A stretch of 64,000 bases of DNA from Elymus sibiricus (GCA_039707655.1 CM077676.1:457860379-457924378), one strand, 5' to 3'. Positions 22,868 to 35,419 are shown, counted from the stretch's first letter. Numbers and translations: made by a program. The notes: generated by a model from the letters alone, not told the origin.

Positions 22868-25225
22868 TCTTATATTTACTAATTTGATGCACCGTACGAG
22901 ACACCACGTTAATCCTTGGAATTACAAAATTTAGACCGTTAATTAATTTATGATATGTTTGCAGCCATCGGATGAGACATGAGATCCCCCGTACATGAGA
23001 TCCCACGCTACGCATGTCGTCCTGCACTTGGTCTCTCTCTCCATTTCTCCAGGAAAGAAAAAAAACTGAGTTGGAATTAAGAAGTTTAGGCTGTCCATAT
23101 GATTTACATTTGTTTGCAGCCGTCAGATCAAACCTGAGATTAGATTCCACGTACGCAAGTCATCCTGCACTCTGTCTCTCTCCGTTTCTTTTGGGAAAGA
23201 AAAAAACTCTGAGCATCCTCTCCGCTGAGATTTGACATACGCGAGGGGTACTTCCTTGGTTTCTCTCTGTTTGCCTGGAAAGAAAAATCTGAGCCTCTTC
23301 TGTATATTGCTTAAACTTAGAAAAATAGAGATAGCTTCCATCACTGTAATCTCACAAGAGTCCAAACACCGGACGACTATTCACCTAAGCCCTCTTATGT
23401 GTCTTTCACGTAATCTCTGTTTCATGAGTCCAGGCAGCTATCAATCTCTGTCCCAGCTGCTGTTCCTCTATGGATATCCGCAATACCGGCGTCATGTCGC
23501 TACACTCCTCTCGACCTTGATCTAGGTTGCGTCATGATCCAGCCACAGGCTCTAACATGCTCTAAATGTTACCATCGTTATCAACTTTTGAGGCTGCCTC
23601 AACAGACCATTGCGTCCACTTCCTTTTTCTCTTTTCCAGATTATGCATGATTCTCCTAATACTGCTGACCCACCTCTTATCTACTCTGGCTTTACCCGAT
23701 GGAGAATCAGATTGTCAGATGACACCTTCTGCGGCAGGAGGTGAGTCCTATTCTTTTTCTTTTGATGAAGGAGACAGGAGAAAGCACATCCTGCAGCTGG
23801 AGAAAACAAATACTTAGTGCGTGTCTGCTGTTGGCACTGATGCCATCTTGCCGAAAACAGTAGCAGCCTCTCAAGCTTTACTCCCTGGCAGAATTGCTTC
23901 TTGCGGGCACTAGCAGCCTGATGTTAAGGTTTGCCCGTCTGATTCCATGGCCGAGCATAGAGCACTACACGCATGCATAAATTAAAGTTCACCATCTATA
24001 TTGCGGGGGCACAACGTCCCATTAATTCTGCTAGAACTGTAACAATTATATCTATAATGTTTCTTGAAGAGCAAATTCAGAGATTTGATTCTTTATGGAT
24101 TTTACAACAAATTCAGACAAGCCCATGAAAACTGATCATAATGACAACACCTAGATGGGAACCGGCATGTATTTGTCCATGTCGGAACTGCTGATTCGTT
24201 TGTTGTCGATATCGCAAGCACATACGGCTAAGTATGTTACTACTGCTAAAAACGCTCAAACAATGGATATCAATCCATGCTTGGAGTTGAGTTTAACGTG
24301 AATTTATTTTATATACTACTAGGTACTGAAAATAAAAATATGGTATAGCAGTCATGATGGTCAGTGCACACACCTATCCAAGCAAATGGGCAATGGTCGG
24401 TCATTGATGTATTTTCTGCTGCAATGGTAAGATACTCCCTAGCTAGATGGCTACTTTTCTGTTATAAAATCAAGTTTTCCAGCGAACCTTTGATATCCAT
24501 AGTTGATATTCTATTGTTGCAACGCTGCACTATTTGAATTATTTTTCAATACACGTCACACTTCATTAGGAACCTTCGATTATCATTTTAGTGCCGGCAT
24601 AACTAATTATAACTTCCCAAACTTTAAAAATAAATTAATAATGCAAGGAAAGTCTACTCCCACGTTTTTCTCTATGTGTGTCTTTGCTCACACCTAAAAT
24701 CATATGATATTTCACATACATTAAGTGTCACCCGTATATTTTGTAGTTCATATTTGAAACTTAATTGGTTCTCAATGTTGTCCCCTACTGATGCATGCAC
24801 AAAACAGAAGCACCATTAGTCAATACATTTTTAGAAGAAGTCCCGGTTATTATTTGAGGAATCAATTGGTCATGTAATGTTAGCTTTGCAAAAAGGCAGC
24901 AACAAGCCCACATGGTCTTCAGTCTCACAAGATCATACCCATAAGCATTTCATTCAGCTACAAGAACACTGAATCCACATGAATTGTATTTGTGACCTAT
25001 TTCATACTTAATATTTTTGGTGAATGGTTTCATACAATTTTTTATGTTGCTTTTTCTAGATATATAACATAAGAAAATTCATACAATACGAGAAATGAAA
25101 GCTAACTCGGTAACAATGAGTAGGTACTACAAGATACTTGATGTATGTTTAAAACCTACTGGAACCATAGTGCTAAAACAATCTAAGAATCCCTAGCCTG
25201 TGCAGATGCACGGGTTGATGACTAG
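22868..25225 (+). mobile_element. Non-autonomous Helitron
   Basis: The 5' end is A/TCTTATATTTACTAATTTG (TC at 22868). The 3' end has a stem (25197-25203 with 25208-25214, one wobble pair, loop AGAT), then ttgatga and the canonical CTAG (25222-25225) followed by T. The joined flanks (gtgtctagcctgta + ttgcttctaatttg) rebuild the repeated intron, as seen at 25528-25550. The interior lacks helicase. It has near-duplicate ~130-bp segments around 22985-23300 (each with tctctctcc and ggaaagaaaaa) and possible captured exon scraps near 23640-23820, which I could not assign. Confidence 0.78.
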
Positions 25226-25734
25226 TTGCTTCTAATTTGATTAAATTGCATCTGCTTAGTTTACACATTATACATGTGAATATGGCATGTCTTCCATTTT
25301 TTGCATATACTACATCTGTCTATTAATGTTCTAACATCGAAGTAGCGTTTGTCTCTATACTGCATCAATCACTTATGATGAGACACCTTTAACTTGGTAG
25401 TGTGATATTGTTTGCATCTCGTGTATGATTTAGTGCTTGTACTGCTTCACATTTGTTTAAATGCCACTTATGACGAGACACTATTAACTTGGTAGAGTGA
25501 TATTCACTGCATCTTTCATATGGTGTCTAGCTTTCATTGCTTCTAATTTGTTGAAATGCTTTCTGCTTAGTTTACACATCATAGACGTGAATATGCAATG
25601 CTGTCCTTTTTTCTTACATATTCAATCCTCCTATCATGCGGTTGCCTTACATGAAAGTAGTGTTCGTGAGTATCATGCCTCAATGATTTCTAAAAAGCTA
25701 ATTTTATTCATTTTTCTTCTGGGTTTGACTTGAC

Positions 25735-28039
25735 AAGGCAACACAAAAAAGAAATAGAAGCAAAAACAGGAAGGCAGTGGCTGATGGCGGTGATCCAGAG
25801 CAACGGGTAAGGAGGCTCTCTAGACATTCTACTACTGCTACTGCTAGTGCAGTAGAACTTTCAAGTAAATATGATACGCCCAACAACCCTAGAGCTAGAA
25901 AAGATACCAAACAAGGCAGAAATGTTTCCACCGAACAACCAACGACAGCCCTAGTGGTTGCAGCACCTTCTTCCACAGTATCAACAGGTGCACGGGTTAC
26001 TCGTTTGGCAGCTAGCCTAGCAGCAAGTTCCCAAGCTCCCTTGCCACCTGACACTACTTCTGAAGCACTCATGACACAAGAGGACTTGGCAAGATCAGAT
26101 GAACCTTATGAGCTTCAACACCAAAAGGTAGTTGATCAATCCAAGTTAAAGTTGCATGCTTCTTTCTATGCAGTCTCACAGTTTGATGTACACTAACACT
26201 TCCCATGTTCGTTGTTGAACTAGCACCTAGGCGCAAGAGGAAGCATACATTGGGGATAATGCGTGACACGCTAACTAAATCTTAAGGAGGAATAATGGAG
26301 ATCCATTTTGAGGCAGGTTTAAATAGGCCACGTGATGCTATAGAGTCAGCCAAGTTAGTATCAGAGGCAGCCGTTGTCGTTAGGTGTCATGCACATATCC
26401 TCCCAACATGGATTCAGTAAAGTAATGACAAAGACGAAACCCAGTATAACACCTTCCTCGACCATTTATCTGTAAGTATGGTTATTTTTGGAAATTAGTA
26501 ATATCGTCTTCCTCTGTCCCATACTTCCTAGGTTGCTCGTAATGAACCTCTCATAATTTTCAACAGATGAGGTTCAAGTTGGATACGCAAGATGATGCAA
26601 CCAGACAAGCATGCACTCATGTTTTCAAGTATGCTCTGCGACAGTATCGGTATAACCTGAGAAAAAATCACTTTGAAGGCAAGGCTAATAGTGAACTTGC
26701 CCAAACATCTCCAGTGGAAAATATAACGGATGAAGACTGGACAGCCCTTGTTAAACACTGGTCTGATCCAAAGTATCAGGTACATTATATATTACTGACC
26801 AGATCTCATGTTGAACTCCTATTTACGCATGTGCCTTACAAATCTATCTTCTTCTAGGTGAACTGTTCAAAGAACAAGGCCAACCGTACGAAAGTGAAAT
26901 TCCAACAGACGACAGGATCTCGTAGCTATATTGCACACCGCGAGGCTCTTGTAACTACCTGCTGTTTCACTCTTTTTGTTGTGCCCCATATTATCAGATC
27001 TATATTGACTTGTTCCAAATGCAGAGGAAAGCCCGTATGGACCAGAAAGGACCTGAACCAAAAGTTGTGGAAATCTTCAAGGACTGTCACACCAGCAAGA
27101 CGAAGGGCATGACTACACCAGTCAAAGCCGCTGTTGTAAGTCCTTAATCCTCATGCCTTTGAACTACTAGTTACTCTGACTTGTGCATTGAACTGCATGG
27201 TTTGCAGCCAATGACTATTACTCTTTTCAATTTTATACATAATTGTCTTAACGTATCATTGCACCTTACAAGATTTAAAAGACAGGAATGATGTTCCTTT
27301 GCTCTTGATCTGTAATCTAGTTGTGTGTTGTACTTGCCCTCACAACGTTACAATTGACTGTTTGTCTGATCTCAGTTATTTTGTGACATGAATGATGTCA
27401 TACTAGGCTCACCGTATTATAAACTTTGTCTCTTTATCCTTAGCTGTCAATACAATGTGAAGAATTAGACAATACATTAGCCATGGTACATTGACATATG
27501 TTTGGAACCTACTTTTATTATTTACTTTCCAGTAAAATACAACTAATAGTTCTATATATAGACCAAAGCTATTTTGTTTGTTTTTGCTGCCTCATTAATA
27601 ACTTTTGTTCTGGTTCTACTAATGTATAAACTCTACTTTGCAGCAAGCTATGGAACAGATGGTGGAACCGCCACAACCTCCTGAAGGTGACGATGCAACC
27701 ATAAGCACAATGTCACCTCTTGTTGCAGTGGGTCAGTACCTCTCCACTAACAGTGCCAAAAGCACCTTCCTGCGTAATACTCGGTTGGTTGTTAAGGCAA
27801 CCTCGTCCAAACTGCCTCATGAACAAGATCTGCATGCTCAACAGAATGATATATCTGCACTCCAGACACAAGTCCAATCCCTAACAGAGACCCTTAGTGA
27901 AACAAGGACAGCCATTGTCAAATGTCGTCGAGATATGCATGGTTTTGAAACCAGACTATCAGACATTTGCTATGTTGTTCAGGAGCCTAGGAGAAATGAA
28001 GGCCAAGGTTATGCTGCTCCATCAGACACTACAACATGA
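25735..28039 (+). pseudogene. En/Spm-type transposase-like gene (Transposase_24-like), broken
   Basis: Visible exons: about 25735-26127, 26224-26471, 26567-26779, 26858-26950, 26998-27135 and 27644-28039, most with GT/AG borders. The core reads as the plant Ptta/En/Spm family: an RYNLRKNHFEGKAN helix, ITDEDWTALVKHWSDPKYQ, then NKANRTKVKFQQTTGSRSY with a conserved basic run, and a C-terminal exon with a likely coiled coil (about 27840-27960). These proteins are the DNA-binding type encoded by CACTA elements, and homologues are common in grass genomes. In-frame TAA codons at 26283-26285 and 26418-26420 break the second exon. The 3' UTR runs into CACTA subterminal DNA, so the gene probably belongs to the element ending at 29669. 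Exon phases at the first junction are uncertain. Confidence 0.75.
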
Positions 28040-28299
28040 AAACGTACCAGTCAGGTCAAATGATCTGAGCTTCTGAACTTCTGAACTTTTGATGGTGCAT
28101 TTATTTGCGAGACCGGTCTTTTGTTATATGGTTGTAATTTGTTTGGTTGTGATACATCATTTGTTCTTAATGGGCAGCGACCGGCTGTGGAAAACAACAA
28201 GCCATTTTTGTATAGTGTAGGTTTAGTTAATGTTATTGGTTTCATCGGTCTGCTTGTAGGCAGAAAGCGTCATAGGAGGCTAATAGGACAAATCACGCG

Positions 28300-29669
28300 A
28301 AACGGCCCAGAGGCATAACGACTCATAATTGAGCTGGCCCAGAACGACCTATTGAACTTTAATGAACCTATATCCCACTGAAAATATCTGGCCATAATCA
28401 TCGGGCCGTAATATGGTCCATAGATAACACGAGCCCTTAAAAGGCCGAAACTCCACTGCGTCCTTGATGGTCCAAAGCAAGCCAAAAGAAATCTTCGGGC
28501 CGAAATCTGCTGGGAAGCGCATGGGCCTTTAGCAGGCCGAACCCGACCTTAGACCTGCATCGTCCCATTAACATGTTGGGTTGTTAAAAGCCCCGATGCT
28601 ACATACTACGGGGGCCTTTAACAGGCCCAATGTGGGGGTGGGCCGGTATTCTGACATATAGAACATGGGCCCTGAATAGGCTGGATGTCACGTCGATCCA
28701 TAGAGGGCCGAAATGAATTGTCAACTGTTAACAGGCCGAAAGTTACACAGGCCAGGAAAAGGCCCAAAAGTCTAACGGCCCGCTAAAAGGCCGAAAGGTA
28801 GACATTAGAGAAAACGGACCATTTACTGTCCATTATGGGCTACAAACACCACGGGCCGTTAATGGGTCCAACGCCAGTTACTGTTCTTTATGGGCCGGAA
28901 TCAAAAAGAGCCGTTAATGGGTCCAAAGCCATGTGTTGTTCTTTATGGGCCACAATCACCACGGGCCGTTAATGGGCCAAGAGAGACTGAACGTCTAGTA
29001 TGGGCCGAAAGATGTGACGGCCCCACAAGGGCCAAAAGTATCAGCGGGCTGGAGTCTTATTGAACGGCCCACATGACCCCAATGGGCTGAATTCAAAAAG
29101 GCCAAAACGGGCCGGGCATTCCCAGGCCGTAAATGGGCTTTATTCAAACAGGTCGTCAACAGGCTTTAACTGGGCCGACCCGTTAAGTTATGACCAAGTC
29201 AAGTGGGCCAGCCTTATAAATCTAATTGGGTCACCATTGGGCCGTGCCACGTGTCGTTGTTTCATAGGCGCGTCGCGTCCATTGGGTGAATGACATCTGT
29301 CATAATGCCGAGATGACATGTGGATCCTTTGGCGAATTAGAATTTTACACGTGGAAAACCACCATCGTTGCGGCTGTTAACGGGTTATCGGATCCAAAAC
29401 CGACCCGATAGCGTAACGGCGACCCGTTACGGTGGATACCACGTGCCGGTTACCCTTGACGAAATCACTTCCATGACGCGCAATTTATCGTCATGGAAGT
29501 GGACACTTCCGTGATGATAATTTCAGTATTGTCATCGAACACTTCTACGACAGCACATGTATGACTATCTTGATTCTGTCATAAAATTGTCATGGATGTA
29601 AAAGCGTGACAGAAAAAGTGACCTACTGTGACAAAGACGTATTATCACGGAAGTGTTTTTTTTGTAGTG
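28300..29669 (+). mobile_element. CACTA element, right subterminal region and terminus
   Basis: The minus strand from 29669 begins CACTACAAAAAAAACACTTC, the classic Triticeae-type CACTA end. Inward lie dozens of gggcc/ggccc motifs, including three near-identical ~61-bp units around gggccgttaatgggtcc (28835-28985), and a perfect 12-bp inverted repeat (29467-29478 with 29489-29500). The matching left end was not found, so it lies outside the window or is lost. The adjoining tga (29670-29672) would be the 3-bp target duplication. The transposase gene just to the left is probably part of the same element. Confidence 0.8.
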
Positions 29670-32279
29670 TGATATCGCAGCTAGCTCCTGAGTTGCAAGC
29701 CTCTCTTCAAGCTCTCTCATGTGTTCATGAGAGGTTGTCTTCGGCCTGGAGCCAGATGACTCTCCCATGCTTGCGAGGAACGTGCTATGCTTGGCAACGC
29801 CCTTGAGAACCTCTGCAACAATCTGCACATCTGTTTTTGGCTCTTCACCTTCTGCTTGAGTTGCACCTTTCTTGTCCTTCATTTCCTTCTACAACATGAT
29901 TGAATAGCTATTGGTAGGGTGTTACGAACATAATATTTTGAGTGGCACACTACATGTAAAATCAAGAAATTGCAGAACGCTTACGTTTGCTATTGTTGCA
30001 GTGTCAATGATCACCCCATCCTTCTTTCTGGTGTGGGTTGCTTCAAAAAATTCAATAGGTGTAGATTTCTAGTTTTGCTCTTTGCACTAGTACATCAAAC
30101 ACCATATGATAAACGTTATTTCAGCGGGCCATTTACTTATGGAAAAATACGATAATTTCCATGTACGAAGCTGGAGTGCTTACCATACTGTGGTGGGCTG
30201 CAATGTAGCATCTAGAGCTAGTTTTATGGGGGAGCTTGACACCACTTCGGCTCGCTTTATTCTTGGTACATATCTCCTGTGGATTGAAGCATAAATTTAG
30301 TTTTGACCACATGGCATAGTAAAAGTTGAATATATCAGATTAAGCACGAATTACCTGGTAGTGCTCATCCTTCCACTGTTTTACTAGATCTATCCAATCT
30401 TTATCTGTAATAGTCATTGGCTTCAACTGCAACGCTTGCTCCTTAGTAAGATTTTTAACCTTACTGTAAAACTTCGTCTTGTGTCGGTGCCTGTGTGACC
30501 ACACGCTTTTCTGAATGATGCCATCAGTTACTGCTCTAGCCAATTTACAGTCCTCTAGAAACTCAAACTTTGTTTTGCACACACCATACAGACATGCATG
30601 TTACTACATTTAGAGCGGGAAGATAAAAAGATGGGGTATGGCCCAATTGCAAAAGAGATACATTTCATGGATGACCTGCAAGTCTTCAAAAACATCTCGA
30701 AGCATATGCTTGTTCATTGGTACATTGTACTCCTTCCACTTGGTTTTTATGGGCAACATTTCTGACTTGATAGCCAAACTCTGAACTAAGTTTTGCTGCT
30801 TGCAAAGGGTTAATAGGTCTGTTTTCTCCCTCCATGAAGTCAACATTCATCCTACTTCCTGTCCTTTTAATATCACTATCTAAATTAACCATGCGAACAG
30901 GTAGGTCCGCGCTCACCTCGCCTCTTCTTCTCCTTGGAATGGTTTGATATTTCTAATGGATGTTATTGTGTGCAGATGCGCGTATCCTGGTTTTCTTCCT
31001 CAGGATCAACTGCTTCATGTTTCTCATCAGAATTGACTACAGGGGAGTTGCTATCTCGTGAGGTCATATTTTCTGCTGGCGTGAGCTGCAAATCTTGTCT
31101 CACGTCCTCGTCATCATGATGTGGAGGCACCTGGGAATCATATAGGGCATCGTCTATGGCTGCTCTAGATTTTGTGCGCACTGTAGTTGGACGAACAATA
31201 CCGTCAGTTTGCTTCTCCTATGTTACCTGAAAGACAGGAGTGCACTTAAATACCAATGTGATGCACCTACAAGATGCTGTAAAATTAAAATGTACTAGGA
31301 ATATATATATATATTTTTTGGTACCTCAACTGCTTGGAGCAACTCTAGGGCGTCATCACCTCCCTCTGGATTATTATCACCTTCGTCATCGTCATTTTCT
31401 CTTCTGAACCCTCCGGTTCATATACAGGGTCATTCGCTAAATCTTTCTCCTACTGCATATCACATTTTTTCTGCAAGGTATGCCATTTTTCCTTTGTCCT
31501 TTGAGCAATGTTAGAGCACCATATACAAATTTGTGTGCAAGTTCAGAGATATCCCCTATAACTCAACTTATATCCTTTCCCTTCTTCTTAATTTTTTCCG
31601 ACATACAAAGAGCATTCTCCGTCATGTTTTGTTGCCTCATTTTCTCATACTGATTTGTTGCGTCGGGTGTTGCAACTGCAGAATAAAGACAAAAGAATGA
31701 GATCTACAAAACAATCCACAATGATACAGCCTAAATACGTAATCACTGGAATAGGAAATATATAAGGATGTGAAATGGCGTTCTTCCTAAGCTACATCTA
31801 CGTTTAATCATGTTTTGACTTGACTAGACAAAGTACACTAACTTGTAAACGGATGTACGGTGCCTAAATTGTGATACTTCAGATGAGCGCAACATGAGTA
31901 ACAACATGCGAACAAATCTACTCCCTCAGTTCCTAAATGTAAGTCTTTCTAGAGATTCCAATATGGATGACATACGAATCAACATGAGTGAATCTACACT
32001 CTAAAATATGTATATATACATCTGTATGTAGGCCGTATTGAAATCTGTAAAAAGATTTATATTTATGATCGGAGGGAGTAGAACGCAGAAGCAGGAAACA
32101 CCCGGATACGAACCTAAGGTTGAACTTGTCTACATATACATACGCTCATACGGATCTTCAACAGCTGGGGTAGTCAGGGAGGGGGGATGATTCATACCAG
32201 CCCATTTACGATTAGTTCTTGTCTTCAAAGTGACAGGATCCTTGCGGACCTTGCCGCTGCGAAGATTGCCTGCCATCAT
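29670..32279 (-). pseudogene. Second En/Spm-type transposase-like gene, interrupted
   Basis: Reads from ATGATGGCAGG at 32279 (MMAGNLRSGKVRKDP...). Exons: 32279-32198, about 31682-31324, about 31228-30970, a long one ending at a GT near 30678, about 30577-30359 (FYSKVKNLTKEQ..., TDKDWIDLVKQWKDEHYQ), about 30284-30182 (ICTKNKASRSGVKLPHKTSS), about 30082-29991, and a last exon from about 29890. The order matches the plus-strand gene on the left, so they are the same family, tail to tail. The exon near 31500 has stops and a frame change. The last exon is cut at 29670 by the CACTA end, so the C-terminus is missing. A Stowaway MITE sits in intron 1, and a TATA-like AATAAATA lies near 32412-32405. 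Confidence 0.7.
31921..32078. mobile_element. Stowaway (Tc1/Mariner) MITE
   Basis: 158 bp with inverted ends ctccctcagttcctaaatgt and its decayed complement ending atcggagggag, flanked by TA (31919-31920 and 32079-32080). This matches the hallmark ends and target of Triticeae Stowaway MITEs. Confidence 0.92.
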
Positions 32280-32546
32280 GTCGCTCGACGGCAATGATGA
32301 GGGAAACCGATGCCACCGGTAGGGTTCGAGATCTGGAGGACAAGTGCGGGAGGAGGGGATGGTGGGAAATTATGAGTGTGGATTATTGATAGCAAGAAAC
32401 GAGGTATTTATTGAAGGTGTGGAAAATTTAGTGCGGCCCTGTTTGGAAATGTAGGCGCGAACAGAAAATACTCAGGGAGCGAAAAAAAAATAGGGAACCA
32501 AATATTTTGAGCATAGAAACTATTTTTTGTAATAGAGTCAGGACTG

Positions 32547-32625
32547 CTTTCAGAAAGAACGTGACCACTTTCAGAAATAACGTGAACACTTTCAGCAATA
32601 ACGTGAACGCTTTCAGAAATACGAT
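32547..32625. repeat. 21-bp minisatellite
   Basis: About four tandem copies of a unit near ctttcagaaataacgtgaac, upstream of the minus-strand transposase-like gene. Confidence 0.8.
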
Positions 32626-32679
32626 TCAGGCACTTTGTTCAGGCATATGTTTTTTACTCATCTTCTAGTGCAAGCATGT

Positions 32680-33841
32680 GTGTGTGGTTGATGCGGCATG
32701 TTCTTTTGGCGAAGAATCCTGAAGTGGATTGGGCATTGTATGGTTGTACTTTATTTTGAATCCGGGCATGTTGATCATGTCACTTCAAGAATGGTTGAGT
32801 CTAAACATTCTTGTGTTCTGCGTACGACATGTTATTTTGGTGAAAAGCTTCAGGTGAATTGGGCATAATTTGGTTGTACTTTGGTTTGAATTCGGACATG
32901 TTGATCGTTGAATATACGTGTGTGTTTACTTTGCACAAGCCAACAATCAATTTTTTTGTACTGGGCGGTCACTTGCCTTGACCATGTGACCTCAAGAATG
33001 GTTGAGTCTAAACATGTGTTGTGTTCTGCGTACGACATGTTCTTTTGGTGAAAAAGCCTCTAGTGAATTTGGCACAGTGTGGTTGTACTTTGATTTGAAT
33101 CCGTACATGTTGATCGATGAACACATGTGTGCGTTTACTTTGCATAAGCCAACCCTCATTTTTTGTACTGGCCAGTCACTTGCCTTAACCATCTGATTCC
33201 AAGAATGGTTCAGTCTAAACATGTATTGTGTTCTGCGTACGAATGTTCTTTTGGTGAAGAAGCCTCAGGTGAATTGGGCATAGTGTGGTTGTACTTTGAT
33301 TTCAATCCGGACATGTTAATCGATGCATACATGTGTGCGTTTACTTTGCACAAGCCAACCCTCAATTTTTGTTTGTACTGAGGAGTCACTTGCCTTGACC
33401 ATGTGACTCCAAGAATCCTTGAGTCTAAATATGTGTTGTGTTCTGCGTAGAACATGTTGTTTTGGTGAAGAAGCCACAAGTGAATTGGGCATAATGTGGT
33501 TGTACTTTGATTTGAATCTGGACAAGATTGATCAATACATATCACTTAAAGAATGGTTGAGTCTAGGCATGTAATGTGTCCTGCGTATGACATGCTATTT
33601 TGGTGAAGAAGCCTCAAGTGAATTAGGCATAGTGTGGTTGTACTTTAATTTGCATCTAGACATGTTGATCGATACATATCACTCAAGAATGGTTGAGTCT
33701 AGGTATGTCATGTGTCCTGCGTATGAAATGCTCCTGTGGTGAAGAAGCCTCAAGTGAATTGGGCATTGTTTTACTGTACTTTGATTCGAATCCGGACATG
33801 TTGATCTATGCATACATGTGTGCATTTTGCACACACGCGGA
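32680..33841. repeat. Tandem array, ~207-bp unit with ~138-bp short form
   Basis: The landmark ctgcgta recurs at 32819, 33027, 33233, 33442, 33581 and 33717, giving spacings of about 208, 206, 209, 139 and 136. Full units contain gtggttgtactttgatttga, a ttgatcgat...catgtgtgcg block and tactttgcacaagccaac. Short units lack the last ~70 bp. Open frames in the array are by-products of the repeat. It is broken at 33841 by a solo LTR and resumes briefly from 35415. Confidence 0.9.
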
Positions 33842-35414
33842 TGATACCTGTGAGCTGCGTTAGGTTTTTCCCCTGAAGAGGAAGGGTGAAGCAATATAGT
33901 AGCGATAAGTATTTCCCTCAGTGAGAACCAAGGTTTATCGAACCAGTAGGAGTACCAAGAAAGTCCACGTAATCAGCAACTGCAAACAAGAAACAAACAC
34001 TTGCACCTAACGCAGACAAGAGGGTTGTCAATCCCCTTGACTCGTTACTTGCAAAAATTAAAACTGATAAAAGTAAATGGCAAACGGTAATGGTGATGGA
34101 AATTGCAAGTGGTCGAAAACTAAATAAACTAAAGGAAAAGTAAAATGCAGCAAAGTAAACTAGGGTTTTAGCAAATATGATAAAAGTAGCCCTGGGGCCA
34201 TAGGTTTTACTAGAGGCTTATCTCTCGAAGAAACCGAAAGCATGCGGTTGGTAGACAAATTACTGTTGGGCAATCGACAGAATTGCGCATAGTTATGATT
34301 TCATTCATGGCAATGATCATGTATATAGGCATCACGTCCGAGACAAGTAGACCAAAACGATTCTGTATCTACTACTATTACTCCACTTCGAGAGAACTTC
34401 TATGCTTGCCTCTCTAGGTATTAAGTTCATGACAAACAGAGTAATGCATGAAGTATGATGACATGATGTAGACAAAGAAAACTCAACTAATATGAATCAG
34501 CCCCGTCGTTTTATCCTTAATGGCAACAATACAAATACGTGCCTCGCTACCCCTACTGTCACTGGGTGAGGACACCGCAAGATTGAACCCATGACAAAGC
34601 ACCTCTCCCATGGCAAGACAAATCAACATAGCTGGCCAAACTACACGAAATCATCGCAGAGAAATACAAAGCTATAACAATCATGCATAATTAAGTATTC
34701 AGATTTGACTCAATTACTTTCATTGAACAATCTCATAAACCCACAATTCATCAGATCCCAACAAACGCACCATGAAAAGTATTACATCGAATAGATCGGA
34801 TTGATCTCCGAAGAGAACATTGTATTGAACATCATAGAGAGAGATGAAGCCATCTAGCTACTACCTATGGAACCGTAGGTCAGTGGTGAACTACTCACAC
34901 ATCATCGGAAGGGCATCAAGGTTGATGTAGAGGCCCTCCAGAGTCGATCCCCCTTCCGGCAGAGTAGCAGAACAGGCTCCAGCGAAAGAACAGAGGCTTG
35001 CGGTGGCGGAAAAGTTTCTTCGGGTGTCTCTCTGTTGGTTTACGGTAAACGTGAATTTATAGAGTTGGAATCAGGTCCGTTGGTGCCACGAGGGGGCCAC
35101 AAGCTTGCACGGCGCCCCCCCCCCCCCCCCCCGAGCGCGCCCCGTGAGCTTGTGGATCTCTCGTGAGCCTTCTGGCCTCCCTCGGGTGCTCCTCGGGCCT
35201 CTTCTGGCCCAAAAACATCTCCCGTAAGTTTTCAGGTCATTTGGAGAACATTTTCTAAAAAGGTCAAAAACATGCAAAAAACAGGAGCTAGCACTGGGCA
35301 CTGAGTTAGTAGATTAGTCCCCGAAAATGATATATAATTACATCAAAAGTATCTAAGAATTGTACTATAATAGCATGAAACAATAAAAATTATAGATACG
35401 TTGGAGACGTATCA
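33842..35414 (-). mobile_element. Solo LTR of a gypsy-type element
   Basis: 1573 bp from tgatacctgtgagc to gagacgtatca with a perfect 5-bp duplication gcgga on both sides (33837-33841 and 35415-35419). No internal region is present. It is related to the LTRs of the pol-less element (shared blocks such as gtatttccctc, agaaccaaggt and atctactactattactcca). The minus-strand TATA (CTATAAATTC) is near 35066-35057. A GC-rich hairpin upstream of it includes an 18-base C run (35115-35132). Confidence 0.92.
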
Positions 35415-35419
35415 GCGGA

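Larger units (their letters stand above)
17290..25880 (+). repeat. Amplified exon-intron unit of the transposase-like gene
   Basis: A short exon and its flanking introns recur. One exon type encodes variants of SQRSSVDDDxISPTPP just before a CAG/GTGCTTGC-like donor: about 17297-17445, 21150-21315 and 21925-22092. A second type, following cttgacaaggcaacaca, carries RRLSRHSTT- or RRHSKHSTT-like sequence at about 22645-22815 and 25735-25880, and a fragment lies at 20870-20945. Introns share strings such as tggttgcatcttgcatatg, catatggtgtctagc and cacttatgatgagacacc. Copies lie roughly 0.7-0.8 kb apart where not split by Helitrons. The exon copies carry stops and frame changes. Confidence 0.75.

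Noticed and set aside
28021..28040. cactacaacatg as a left CACTA terminus
   Set aside because: It is the last codons and stop of the plus-strand transposase-like gene, and the bases after CACTACAA do not match the right end at 29669.
33002..33545. ORFs with repeated protein segments at 32850-33900
   Set aside because: Translation of the 207-bp tandem array in several frames and strands; no gene signal.
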